Shown here in pieces: positions 1 through 7,625 of a DNA stretch of 64,000 bases. How positions within the stretch are numbered: position 1 is the first letter of the stretch; every line of letters begins with the position of its first letter. The translations under genes were made by a program, and so were the position numbers. The notes beneath the pieces were generated by a model, which was not told the origin of the DNA, searched no databases, and worked only from the letters and a program-made list of their open reading frames with translations. The DNA comes from Rhizobium sp. ZPR4 (GTDB lineage: Bacteria > Pseudomonadota > Alphaproteobacteria > Rhizobiales > Rhizobiaceae), in assembly GCF_040215725.1 (NCBI RefSeq), contig NZ_CP157969.1, forward strand, positions 124,001 to 188,000, written 5' to 3'.

Positions 1-196
1 CCTTGGCATCCACGGTAACCACCTGGATGCCGCGCTTCTTGGCTTCATCCTCGACGGACTGCTTGATCTGGTTGAAGAAGTTTGCCTGCAGGTTTGCAAC
101 AGCCAGACCGATCTTCTTGGTGTCTTTTGCCTGAACAGAACCCAATGACATCGCAAGCACGGCGGCCGAGGCCAGAAGAATGCGCGCAAATTTCAT
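1..196 (-). CDS. Sugar ABC transporter substrate-binding protein (N-terminal part, cut by window edge)
   Basis: Only the first 65 codons are in the window. The start at 196 is preceded by a strong AAGGAGG site. A signal peptide of about 23 residues ends in SVQA, followed by KKIGLAVANLQANFFNQI, which is the typical first beta-strand/helix of ribose-type (RbsB, type I periplasmic fold) sugar receptors. The protein should be a periplasmic receptor feeding the permease encoded just upstream on the same strand, 117 bp away. The ATPase of the system is not in the window and may lie beyond the left edge. The substrate cannot be told from this fragment; linkage to a split transketolase and an FGGY kinase points to a pentose, tetrose or branched sugar. 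Confidence 0.8.
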   Translation of the reverse strand, partial: MKFARILLASAAVLAMSLGSVQAKDTKKIGLAVANLQANFFNQIKQSVEDEAKKRGIQVVTVDAK

Positions 197-287
197 TTTA
201 TTTCCTCCTTTTTTCAGTGAACCCTTGGGTACGTCCTCCCCCTCGGGCATGTGATCCGCTCCAAACCTCTCGGAGAGGAACTGGTAA

Positions 288-308
288 AGGTCCGCCGAAC
301 GCGGACCT
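288..308 (-). promoter_or_regulatory. Intercistronic hairpin between permease and sugar-binding protein genes
   Basis: AGGTCCGC (288-295) and GCGGACCT (301-308) form a perfect 8-bp stem with a 5-nt loop directly after the permease stop codon. There is no following T tract on the transcript. It is more likely an mRNA-stabilising or processing hairpin, which often favours high expression of the downstream receptor gene, than a true terminator. Confidence 0.5.
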
Positions 309-313
309 GAATG

Positions 314-1297
314 TCAGGCCCGCCGCCTACGGATCGTTTCCGCGCCGACCGCAAGTACGATGACGATGCCGATGATGACCTGCTGCAGGAATGGCGAGAC
401 ATTGAGCAAGTTGAGACCGTTGCGCAGAACGCCGATGATCAGGACACCGATGAGCGTGCCGCCAATGCCGCCAGATCCCCCGGAAAGAGAGGTGCCACCA
501 ATGACGACGGCTGCAATCGTGTCGAGCTCGTAACCAAAGCCGCTCGACGGCTGAACAGAGTCGAGACGCGCCGCCAGCACGATACCGGCCAGACCGGCCA
601 GCACCGCGCTTGCGACATAGACGGCGATCGTCACGAGCTGGACATTGATGCCGGCGAGACGAGCAACTTCCGGATTGCCGCCCACGGCATAGAGCATGCG
701 CCCCTCGGAGCGGAAGTGCAGGAACACCCAGGCCACGGCGACAACCGCCAGCATCAGGAAAACCGTCGCGGTCAGCACGCCGAAATGCCGATCGATCGCT
801 AGCATCATGAACCAATCGGGAAATCCGACGATCTGCTGCCCATCCGTGATCATGTTCGCGACGCCGCGTGCGGCCGACATCATCGCCAGCGTCGCAATAA
901 AGGCCGGAACCCGGAATAAGGTCACGAGAAGTCCGACGATCAGTCCGCTGACCGCGGAAGCGACGAGCGCGACTGCAATCCCCGCGACAAGCGGCAGGCC
1001 GGCAATATTTGCCGTCCAGCCCATGACCATCATGGCCAGCGCAAGGACCGAACCAACCGAAAGATCGATGCCGCCGATCAGGATGACGAAGGTCATGCCG
1101 ACGGCCATGATCCCAAGCACGGTGATCTGATCGAGAATGTTGAGGCCGTTGCGAAGCGAGAGAAACGCATCGGTGCTGAGGCTCAGGAAAACGCAAAGAG
1201 CAAGCAAGCCAACAAGGGGTCCAGTAGCGCCGGTGAGCTTTTTCAGCCACGTCACGGACGGACGGCTCTGTTCATTGACGTCGATCGCCACCATCAT
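314..1297 (-). CDS. Ribose-type sugar ABC transporter permease (RbsC/AraH family)
   Basis: Inner-membrane permease of about 327 residues with roughly ten hydrophobic segments. It carries the family stretches GMTFVILIGGIDLSVGSVLA (about residues 70-90) and VVIGGTSLSGGSGGIGGT near residue 270, which are hallmark RbsC-type sequences. It would carry the sugar delivered by the receptor at 1-196. The start is uncertain: the ATG pair at 1297/1294 sits right behind GGGAGGA, while an upstream in-frame ATG at 1327 would add ten residues with only a weak site. The gene is transcribed away from the transketolase genes, and the shared intergenic region holds two copies of the SorC-type operator, so both arms are probably co-regulated. 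Confidence 0.9.
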   Translation of the reverse strand: MMVAIDVNEQSRPSVTWLKKLTGATGPLVGLLALCVFLSLSTDAFLSLRNGLNILDQITVLGIMAVGMTFVILIGGIDLSVGSVLALAMMVMGWTANIAGLPLVAGIAVALVASAVSGLIVGLLVTLFRVPAFIATLAMMSAARGVANMITDGQQIVGFPDWFMMLAIDRHFGVLTATVFLMLAVVAVAWVFLHFRSEGRMLYAVGGNPEVARLAGINVQLVTIAVYVASAVLAGLAGIVLAARLDSVQPSSGFGYELDTIAAVVIGGTSLSGGSGGIGGTLIGVLIIGVLRNGLNLLNVSPFLQQVIIGIVIVLAVGAETIRRRRA

Positions 1298-1351
1298 TCC
1301 TCCCAGGGACCTGAGGCTAGCGGCCATGCCTGGCGGCTAGGTTTTCAAGCT

Positions 1352-1365
1352 AGAATATTTATTCA
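1352..1365. promoter_or_regulatory. Putative SorC-type operator 1 (AGAATATTTATTCA)
   Basis: AGAATATTTATTCA differs at the outer base from the perfect inverted repeat TGAATATTTATTCA found at 1492-1505. It lies just downstream of a candidate minus-strand promoter for the permease gene, a position suited to repression. It is assigned to the SorC-family protein encoded at 4950-5903 because a third copy sits directly upstream of that gene. Confidence 0.55.
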
Positions 1366-1380
1366 CATATGCTGGAAAAT

Positions 1381-1409
1381 TCATTACCAACTCGCCTTGG
1401 CACTGTCAA
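1381..1409 (-). promoter_or_regulatory. Candidate promoter for the sugar ABC transporter genes
   Basis: On the minus strand TTGACA (1409-1404) is followed after 17 nt by TAATGA (1386-1381). The -35 box is perfect and the spacing ideal, but the -10 box is poor. The putative operator at 1352-1365 follows within about 16 nt, overlapping the expected early transcribed region. Confidence 0.4.
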
Positions 1410-1491
1410 CCGAGTCTTTTCGGCCTGTTTTGACAACAACTCATCCGCGGGGGCTTGACTAACGATCCTCCTGTGCAAAAATATAAATAGA

Positions 1492-1505
1492 TGAATATTT
1501 ATTCA
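1492..1505. promoter_or_regulatory. Putative SorC-type operator 2 (TGAATATTTATTCA)
   Basis: Inverted repeat TGAATA-TT-TATTCA immediately upstream of the ribosome-binding site of the transketolase N-subunit gene. An AT-rich TATAAA (1482-1487) precedes it and could be the -10 box, although the nearest TTGACT (1455-1460) is 21 nt away, longer than ideal. The repeat overlaps an in-frame ATG at 1491, which argues that this ATG is not the real start. Confidence 0.6.
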
Positions 1506-1517
1506 CACGAGGAAATG

Positions 1518-2327
1518 ATGGAGCCTTCCGAACTTGAACGTATTGCTCGTCAGATACGTCTGCGAGACCTCCAGGCAGTCTACGAGGCAGGTGCCGGACA
1601 TATTGGCGGCGAGATGTCCGTAATCGACCTTCTGGCCGCGCTGTACTTCCGCGTCCTGCGTATCTGGCCGGATCAGCCGAAACATCCTGATCGGGACAGG
1701 TTCGTACTTTCGAAGGGACATACCGCATGCGCGCTCTATGTCACGCTGGCAAAACGCGGCTTCATTCCGGAAGACGAAATCTCGACGTTCCTGAAGCCGC
1801 ATTCGAGGCTCAATGGCCACCCCAATTGCAACAAGGTACCGGGCGTCGAAACCAATACCGGTCCCTTGGGGCACGGCCTGCCGGTCGCGGTCGGCATGGC
1901 CAAGGCAGCCAAGCTGTCAGGCGCCGGCTACCATACCTATGTCATCACCGGCGACGGCGAGATGCAGGAGGGCTCAAATTGGGAAGCGATCATGGCCGCC
2001 GCACAGTTCCGGCTTGATAATCTGACCCTGATTGTTGACCATAATCGGTTCCAGCAGGGGGCGGCACTTTCGGATACGAACGACATCGCGCCGCTTCGCC
2101 CGAAGCTCGAAGCCTTTGGCTGGGACGTCAGCGAAATCGACGGCAACAATATGCATGAGGTTGTCCCCGCCCTCGAACACCGGAGCGATCGCCCCCATTG
2201 CATCGTGGCCCATACCAACAAGGGGCACGGAATCTCCTTCATGCAGGATCGTGTCGACTGGCATCACAAGGTTCCGAGCAAGGAACAATACGTAGTCGCA
2301 TTGGCAGAATTGTCGGAGGCACTCTAA
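1518..2327 (+). CDS. Transketolase, N-terminal (TPP-binding) subunit
   Basis: Half-size transketolase subunit of about 269 residues carrying the pyrophosphate-binding domain. GAGHIGGEMSVIDLLAALYF near the N-terminus and GDGEMQEGSNWEA followed by DHN form the classic GDG-X(n)-N thiamine diphosphate/Mg2+ motif. It pairs with the C-terminal subunit encoded next, whose start overlaps this stop. The start is placed at 1518, or the adjacent ATG at 1515, because GAGGAA precedes it; the ATG at 1491 would put the operator inside the coding region. Split transketolases in catabolic operons act on specific sugar phosphates. With the neighbouring FGGY kinase and ribose-type transporter, a role like apulose-4-phosphate transketolase (AptA) is possible but unproven. 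Confidence 0.9.
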   Translation: MEPSELERIARQIRLRDLQAVYEAGAGHIGGEMSVIDLLAALYFRVLRIWPDQPKHPDRDRFVLSKGHTACALYVTLAKRGFIPEDEISTFLKPHSRLNGHPNCNKVPGVETNTGPLGHGLPVAVGMAKAAKLSGAGYHTYVITGDGEMQEGSNWEAIMAAAQFRLDNLTLIVDHNRFQQGAALSDTNDIAPLRPKLEAFGWDVSEIDGNNMHEVVPALEHRSDRPHCIVAHTNKGHGISFMQDRVDWHHKVPSKEQYVVALAELSEAL

Positions 2328-3283
2328 TGAACGCGCCTGTGAATGCACCCAAGCTCCACGACTGCCGAGACGCTTTCGCATCGACGCTCGAACGCCTTGC
2401 CGCCGAGAATGAAACGATCGTGGCCGTCTGCAACGATTCGGTCGGATCTTCGAAGCTCGGCGGCTTCAAGTCGAAATTTCCCGACCGCCTGGTCAATGTC
2501 GGCATTGCCGAGCAGAACATGGTCGGCGTCGGCGCGGGCCTGGCCAATGGCGGACGCCTCCCCTATGTCTGCGGTGCTTCGCCGTTCCTCACAGGTAGAT
2601 CGCTCGAGCAGATCAAGGCCGACATCTCCTACTCGAATGCCAACGTCAAGCTCGTCGGCATTTCGTCCGGAATGGCCTACGGCGAGCTCGGTCCGACCCA
2701 TCATTCGATCGAGGATTTCGCCTGGACGCGCGTTCTGCCCAACCTTCCGGTGATCGCGCCCTGCGACCGTATCGAGACGGCGGCCGCGGTGGAATGGGCG
2801 GCAAGCTACAATGGCCCCTGCTTCCTGCGCCTGTCGCGCGTCGGCGTGCCCGACCTCCTGCCGGAAGGGCACAAGTTCGAGCTTGGAAAGGCCAATCTCC
2901 TGCGGCAAGGCTCCGATGTCACGCTCATCGCAAACGGAACTCTGACCCATCGCATGATGCAGGCCGCCGATATCCTCGCGCAGCGCGGCATCAAGGCCAG
3001 GGTGCTCAATCTCGCCACGGTTCGTCCGATCGACGAGGATGCCATCATTGCGGCTGCCAAGGAAACCGGCGCGATCGTGACGGCGGAGGAGCATTCGATC
3101 TTTGGCGGGCTGGGATCGGCCGTGGCCGAAGTTGTGGTCGACAATGCCCCGGTTCCGATGACCCGCCTCGGCGTTCCCGGCATCTACGCGCCGACCGGCT
3201 CGGCCGAGTTCCTGCTCGACGAATTCGGCATGGCCCCGTCGGCTATTGCGGACGCCGCGCAAGCACTTATCAAGCGCAAGTAG
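2327..3283 (+). CDS. Transketolase, C-terminal (pyrimidine-binding) subunit
   Basis: About 318 residues with the pyrimidine-binding and C-terminal transketolase domains. RLVNVGIAEQNMVGVGAGLA contains the conserved glutamate that activates the thiamine aminopyrimidine ring. The start ATG at 2327 shares a base with the TAA of the N-subunit gene (TAATG) and has GGAGG upstream, so the two subunits are translationally coupled for stoichiometric assembly. A longer in-frame reading from 2198 is possible but would overlap the previous gene by 130 bp. Together the two products make one full-length transketolase equivalent, likely cleaving a phosphorylated ketose made by the kinase encoded at 3462-4928. 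Confidence 0.9.
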   Translation: MNAPVNAPKLHDCRDAFASTLERLAAENETIVAVCNDSVGSSKLGGFKSKFPDRLVNVGIAEQNMVGVGAGLANGGRLPYVCGASPFLTGRSLEQIKADISYSNANVKLVGISSGMAYGELGPTHHSIEDFAWTRVLPNLPVIAPCDRIETAAAVEWAASYNGPCFLRLSRVGVPDLLPEGHKFELGKANLLRQGSDVTLIANGTLTHRMMQAADILAQRGIKARVLNLATVRPIDEDAIIAAAKETGAIVTAEEHSIFGGLGSAVAEVVVDNAPVPMTRLGVPGIYAPTGSAEFLLDEFGMAPSAIADAAQALIKRK

Positions 3284-3335
3284 GCAAACAGCACGCATTC
3301 AAGCCTGGGCGGCTTGCCGCCCCGGCCTTGTCGTT

Positions 3336-3384
3336 AGAGCCGGATGATTTTAGGTCGAATCGGCCTAAAATCTGAATCCGCTCT
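3336..3384. repeat. RIME-like intergenic palindrome 1
   Basis: Imperfect inverted repeat bounded by AGAGC (3336) and GCTCT (3384), with an inner stem GATTTTAGG (3346-3354) / CCTAAAATC (3364-3372). The AGAGC..GCTCT ends and overall layout resemble the Rhizobium intergenic mosaic elements (RIME) that are dispersed in rhizobial genomes. It could form a strong mRNA hairpin between the transketolase and kinase genes. Confidence 0.55.
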
Positions 3385-3398
3385 AGAATCACAGAAGT

Positions 3399-3448
3399 AG
3401 AGCAAGATGTCGCTCGAGCACCGCTCACACGTTTCGGCGTCATGCTCT
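3399..3448. repeat. RIME-like intergenic palindrome 2
   Basis: AGAGCAAGATG (3399-3409) and CGTCATGCTCT (3438-3448) form the arms around an inner CGAGCACCGCTCACACG segment. This matches from memory the common rhizobial element that begins AGAGCATGATG and ends GCATGCTCT. It lies 14 bp after the first palindrome and ends 4 bp before the ribosome-binding site of the kinase gene, so two elements fill most of this intergenic space. Confidence 0.6.
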
Positions 3449-3461
3449 GGTGGAGGATATA

Positions 3462-4928
3462 ATGCGGGCCATTCTGGCAATCGACCAGGGAACCACCAAT
3501 TCCAAGGCGGCGCTGGTCTCCGAGAGCGGAGACATCATTGCCAGAGGCTCGGCTCCGGTAGGCATCTCCTATCCACAGCCCGGCTGGGTCGAGCAGGATC
3601 CAGATCGGATTTACGCATCCGTCTGCGAAGCGATCGCACTTTGCCTGCAAGGCGCGCCTGGTGCGACAATCGAAGCGATAGCGATCTCCAACCAGCGGGA
3701 ATCCGTTACTATTTGGGATGCCGAAACGGGCAAGGCGCTTGGACCGGTACTGAGCTGGCAATGCAGACGCACGGCGCCGGATTGCGAGCGTCTCATCGCC
3801 GATGGACATTCCGAGCGCGTCGAGGCGCTGACCGGCCTTCCTCTTGATCCTATGTTTCCCGGCCCGAAGTTCCGGTGGCTTCTCGATCGGGTCGCACATG
3901 GGCGAAAGGTCCGCATCGGTACGATCGATAGCTGGCTCATCCACTGCCTTACCGGTGGTCGCAAGCACGTCTGCGATGCCTCGAATGCGGCCCGAAGCCA
4001 GTTGTTCGACCTCGCGGCTCAAGCCTGGAGCGAGGAACTGGGCGAGATTTTCGAGGTCGATATCCGGCTCCTTCCGGAAGTGCTCGACAGCTCCGCGGAC
4101 TTCGGAACCACGCAGGGTCTTGCCGGCGTTCCGGACGGCACACCGATCAGATCGGCCATCGGGGACAGCCATGCCGCCTTGTTCGGCCACGGAGCCTTCA
4201 ATCCCGGCGATGGCAAGGCGACCTTCGGAACAGGGTCTTCGGTCATGACCACTCTTCCGCACTTCATCGCACCACGCAATGGCATCACCACAACGGTCGC
4301 CTGGCGCATCGCCTGGCAGCCGACTTTCGCCTTCGAAGGCAATATCCTCGTGTGCGCTGCGAGCCTGCCATGGATGGCCGGCATTCTGGGCCTCCCGGAC
4401 GTTGCTGCCCTGGTTGACCTTGCAGCCACCGCCGAACCGGACGGCCCAGGCTTCGTGCCAGCCTTCGTCGGGCTGGGGGCGCCCTACTGGAATTCCGACG
4501 CCCGCGCTCTCTTTTCGCAGATCAATTTCAGCACCACCCGCGCACAGATGGCACGCTCAGTCACCGACTCGATCGCCTTGCAGGTTCATGACGTAATCAC
4601 GGCGATGCGGGCACAAAGCGGCGGCGAACTTGGCAAGCTTTACGTCGACGGCGGACCGAGCCAGAACCGTTTCCTCATGCGATGCGTATCGAACCTGGTA
4701 AAGCACGCTGTCATCCAGTGTGAGGCCCCGGAAGCGTCGGCGCTGGGAGCCGCTTATCTTGCCGGTCTTTCGATCGGCCTCTGGCCGGATCTCGACGCCA
4801 TCGCGGCGCTTCCGAGAAATACTGAAGTCATCGAGCCGGAAAACATCGACGGTACGGGCCTCGTGAACAGGTGGAATGATGCGCTGGCCCGCTCGACGTT
4901 GCGCACAACTCCGGTTAAAGGTGAATAA
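3462..4928 (+). CDS. FGGY-family carbohydrate kinase
   Basis: About 488 residues, the usual length for FGGY kinases. It has the N-terminal ATP-binding phosphate loop AIDQGTTNSKAAL (residues 5-17), the catalytic aspartate region SAIGDSHAALFGHG (about residue 230) and the C-terminal DGGPSQNRFLMRC motif. ATG 3462 is preceded by GGAGGA, so it is preferred over GTG 3450. It probably phosphorylates the ketose or polyol brought in by the linked ABC transporter, giving the substrate for the split transketolase. Glycerol kinase and xylulokinase are the nearest well-known relatives; the operon content makes a specialised sugar (apulose, erythrulose or similar) more likely than glycerol. Its stop codon lies inside the operator of the next gene. 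Confidence 0.88.
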   Translation: MRAILAIDQGTTNSKAALVSESGDIIARGSAPVGISYPQPGWVEQDPDRIYASVCEAIALCLQGAPGATIEAIAISNQRESVTIWDAETGKALGPVLSWQCRRTAPDCERLIADGHSERVEALTGLPLDPMFPGPKFRWLLDRVAHGRKVRIGTIDSWLIHCLTGGRKHVCDASNAARSQLFDLAAQAWSEELGEIFEVDIRLLPEVLDSSADFGTTQGLAGVPDGTPIRSAIGDSHAALFGHGAFNPGDGKATFGTGSSVMTTLPHFIAPRNGITTTVAWRIAWQPTFAFEGNILVCAASLPWMAGILGLPDVAALVDLAATAEPDGPGFVPAFVGLGAPYWNSDARALFSQINFSTTRAQMARSVTDSIALQVHDVITAMRAQSGGELGKLYVDGGPSQNRFLMRCVSNLVKHAVIQCEAPEASALGAAYLAGLSIGLWPDLDAIAALPRNTEVIEPENIDGTGLVNRWNDALARSTLRTTPVKGE

Positions 4929-4937
4929 AAATTCACC
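4920..4937. promoter_or_regulatory. Putative SorC-type operator 3 (GGTGAATAAAAATTCACC)
   Basis: A perfect inverted repeat with 7-bp arms and a 4-bp centre, overlapping the kinase stop codon and ending 12 bp before the SorC-family start. It shares the TGAAT-N4-ATTCA core with the sites at 1352 and 1492. It is the best of the three copies and suggests autoregulation. Confidence 0.65.
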
Positions 4938-4949
4938 CCGGGATCAACG

Positions 4950-5903
4950 ATGGCTCGCCTTAACGAACTCCGCCTCATTTCACGAGTTGCCCAGATGTAC
5001 CACATAGAGGGCAAGCGGCAGGCGGATATCGCGCAGCATCTTCGCCTGTCGCAGGCAACAGTCTCGCGAATGCTGAAGCGGGCCGAGGCGGAAGACATCG
5101 TGCGCACAAGTGTTATTCCGCCCGTCGGCACCTATAGCGAACTCGAAGGAGGGCTGCGCGAGAAGTACGGTCTCCCCGAGGCGATCGTCGTCGAATGCAC
5201 CGAGGACCGGGACGGAGCCGTCATGGCGCGGATCGGCGAAGCTGCCGCGCATCTTCTGGAGGTGACGCTTGCACCCGGCGAGATCATCGGTGTGTCGAGC
5301 TGGAGCCAGACGATCTTCAGGATGGTGGAAAACATTCATCCCCAGAAGAGCGCCCAAGCCAAGTACGTCGTCCAGACGCTTGGCGGCATGGGCGACCCGT
5401 CGGTCCAGACGCATGCCACCCAGCTTACCACCCGCCTTGCGCGACTGACCGGCGCGGAGCCGAAGCTGCTTCCGGTGCAGGGCGTCACGACCTCGCGCGA
5501 GGCCAAACTCTTGATGCAGGCGGATCCGTTCGTGCGGGAGACGATGGACCTCTTCGGCAGCATCACGCTCGCCATCGTCGGGATTGGCGCCGTCGAGCCA
5601 TCGGAATTGCTTGCAAGATCCGGTAATATCTTCTCGTCACGGGAGCTTGCCGATCTCGCCGAGGCAGGCGCTGTCGGCGATATATCGCTGCGTTTTTTCA
5701 ACAAGGACGGCAAGCCTGTTAAGACGCCGCTCGACGAGCGCGTCATCGGCTTCCCGCTCGAAGATCTCGAACGGGTTGATCGGGTCATCGCGCTTGCCGG
5801 CGGAGCAAAGAAGACCGCGGCAATTGCTGGCGCCCTGAGGATTGGAGTTATCGATACACTGATAACGGACAAGTTCAGCGCCGAGCGACTTATTGAATCA
5901 TAG
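4950..5903 (+). CDS. SorC/DeoR-type sugar-binding transcriptional regulator
   Basis: A 317-residue regulator. The N-terminal helix-turn-helix (residues 10-55) includes KRQADIAQHLRLSQATVSRM, and the C-terminal effector domain is typical of SorC/EryD/DeoR-like proteins that bind a phosphorylated sugar, including GVSSWSQTIFRMVE and VQTLGGMGDPSVQTHA. It is the last gene of the transketolase-kinase transcription unit, 21 bp after the kinase, with a near-perfect operator in the gap. It most likely represses both the transketolase/kinase arm and the divergent ABC transporter arm until the phosphorylated sugar binds. The true ligand is unknown. Confidence 0.88.
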   Translation: MARLNELRLISRVAQMYHIEGKRQADIAQHLRLSQATVSRMLKRAEAEDIVRTSVIPPVGTYSELEGGLREKYGLPEAIVVECTEDRDGAVMARIGEAAAHLLEVTLAPGEIIGVSSWSQTIFRMVENIHPQKSAQAKYVVQTLGGMGDPSVQTHATQLTTRLARLTGAEPKLLPVQGVTTSREAKLLMQADPFVRETMDLFGSITLAIVGIGAVEPSELLARSGNIFSSRELADLAEAGAVGDISLRFFNKDGKPVKTPLDERVIGFPLEDLERVDRVIALAGGAKKTAAIAGALRIGVIDTLITDKFSAERLIES

Positions 5904-5984
5904 GCGGCCACAACAGCAACAATCTGTCGCTAACTGGAATCGCCGCCTACGGGATTGGCTGTGAAAGCAGCAGCCGTCGTCAGC

Positions 5985-6659
5985 TCAGATATCAACGATG
6001 AGGCCTTTGGCCTTCAATACAGCTTCAAGCTTGCTGACTTCGATGACCGATTTTCCTTGCTTATAGGCCTCGATGTATCCGGCCTCGGCCTCGTCGCGAG
6101 CCTGTGAGAGCCGGGCGACCTCCTGCGCCTCCTCCTGGCGAACGATGACCAGTCCGTCGGCATCGCCAATGACGATGTCGCCCGGATTGATGATCTCTCC
6201 GCCGACAATGACCGGATCGTTGACTGCCGCGATCGTTTCCTTGACCGTGCCCTTGATGCAGACGCTGAGCGAGAAGACCGGAAATCCGAGTTCCCTCAGC
6301 TGCAGCGTGTCACGCACGCCGGTATCGGTCACCAGGCCGCCAATGCCCTTGGCAAGGCAGGCATTGGCGAGCACATCGCCGAAGGAGCCGGCTTCCTCAT
6401 ATTCGCCCGCGGAGACGACGATGATGTCGCCCGGCTTGGCGAAGTTGATCGCAAGCTGCAGCATGATGTTGTCGCGCGGCGCGCATTTCACCGTGAACGC
6501 CGGGCCACATAGCTTCATGCGATAATCCACGGGCTTCAGCCGCGAGGACAGCGCACCACGGCGACCTTGAGCCTCATGGATCGTTGCAGGCGAAAATTTG
6601 GCGAGTGCGTCGATGTCGGCCTTGCTTGGGCGCTTGGCAATATCTTTGATGTGGGTCAC
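5985..6659 (-). CDS. RraA-family aldolase/decarboxylase (HMG/CHA aldolase-like)
   Basis: A 224-residue RraA-like protein with the core GGLVTDTGVRDTLQLRELGF, where the Arg-Asp pair binds Mg2+/substrate in 4-hydroxy-4-methyl-2-oxoglutarate and 4-carboxy-4-hydroxy-2-oxoadipate aldolases, and INPGDIVIGDADGLVIV. The GTG start at 6659 has GGGAGG six bases upstream. It is the last gene of an operon with an SDR dehydrogenase and an amino-acid-type ABC transporter, so it probably cleaves or decarboxylates an oxo acid formed from the imported substrate. An RNase E regulator role (true RraA) is unlikely in this setting. The 98-bp gap to the binding-protein gene contains no clear terminator. Confidence 0.8.
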   Translation of the reverse strand: MTHIKDIAKRPSKADIDALAKFSPATIHEAQGRRGALSSRLKPVDYRMKLCGPAFTVKCAPRDNIMLQLAINFAKPGDIIVVSAGEYEEAGSFGDVLANACLAKGIGGLVTDTGVRDTLQLRELGFPVFSLSVCIKGTVKETIAAVNDPVIVGGEIINPGDIVIGDADGLVIVRQEEAQEVARLSQARDEAEAGYIEAYKQGKSVIEVSKLEAVLKAKGLIVDI

Positions 6660-6757
6660 GGAAACCTCCCATGGTTAAGCCGGCGGTGGGTGCGCCCACC
6701 GCCTGTAATCGATGACAATTTTCGGATGGATGACTGACCGAACTAGGCGGCCCTTCG

Positions 6758-7594
6758 TCAGGGAATCGGATCGAACTTCAATTCGGTGATCGGGACGACC
6801 TTCTCGGTACGGGTCATTTTGTACTCGGTATTCGGACCAAGCCATTTCTCCCAGATCTTGTTGATCTCGCCCGCGCTGTCGAGCTTATGGAGGATTTCGT
6901 TGATCTTTGCGGTCAGCGCCGGTTGATCCTTTTGCATGCCGATACCGACCGGCTCCAGCAGCATGGGGTCGTCGATCATGCGCATCTGCTTGCCCTTCGT
7001 CTTGGATTCGTTGACAAGCAGCGTCGTCGTCATGGTGTTGGCGACGAGACCCCGCGCCTTGCCCTGCTGAACGGCGAGATAGGCAGACCCGGTGTCCTGG
7101 AAGGTCAACGGGTCGGACTTGTTGAGCTTGATTGCCAGTTCCGAAGTCGAGCCCTTGGTCGAGGCAAGACGCTTGCCTTCGAAATCGGCCTTGGTCTTGC
7201 CGGCGTCATCGGCGGGGACGATGAGCATTTCCTTGGCGATGTAATAGGGATCGCTGAACTGGATCTGTTCGGCGCGGCTGAGCGTATAGGCAAGGTTGGC
7301 GACCGTGATATCGACGCGGCCGAGCTTCACTTCGGGAACACGTGCCTCGACTGAGATCGGCTTGATCTCGGCCTTCACGCCAAGTTCGTTTGCAATCGCC
7401 CGGCACAGATCGACGTCGAAGCCGACCATTTCGCGGGTTTTCGGGTCGGGCGAGGAAAACGGCGGCACGTCGGCATAGGTCGCGCAGCGAAGCGTCTTTG
7501 CTGACATGATGGTGTCGAGCTGATCCGCCTTGGCCGGCAGGGCAATGGCGACGCCGGAAAGCGCCAATGTCACGGTGAAGCATTTCCAGTTCAT
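6758..7594 (-). CDS. Polar amino acid-type ABC transporter substrate-binding protein
   Basis: A 278-residue family 3 solute-binding protein. A signal peptide of about 23 residues ends at AKA. The mature part carries VGFDVDLCRAIANELGVKAE and ANLAYTLSRAEQIQFSDPYY, hallmarks of glutamine/cystine-type receptors. Start ATG 7594 has GGAGAA upstream; a longer reading overlaps the ATPase gene and is discarded. It works with the ATPase and two permeases encoded immediately upstream in the same operon. The SDR and RraA partners suggest the ligand is a hydroxy or oxo acid, or an amino acid derivative, rather than a plain amino acid. Confidence 0.9.
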   Translation of the reverse strand: MNWKCFTVTLALSGVAIALPAKADQLDTIMSAKTLRCATYADVPPFSSPDPKTREMVGFDVDLCRAIANELGVKAEIKPISVEARVPEVKLGRVDITVANLAYTLSRAEQIQFSDPYYIAKEMLIVPADDAGKTKADFEGKRLASTKGSTSELAIKLNKSDPLTFQDTGSAYLAVQQGKARGLVANTMTTTLLVNESKTKGKQMRMIDDPMLLEPVGIGMQKDQPALTAKINEILHKLDSAGEINKIWEKWLGPNTEYKMTRTEKVVPITELKFDPIP

Positions 7595-7625
7595 TGCTGT
7601 TCTCCTTGTTATCGATTTCAGGTGC

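Noticed and set aside
1491..1517. ATG 1491 as start of the transketolase N-subunit
   Set aside because: It lies inside the TGAATATTTATTCA operator and lacks a ribosome site; the ATGs at 1515/1518 follow GAGGAA.
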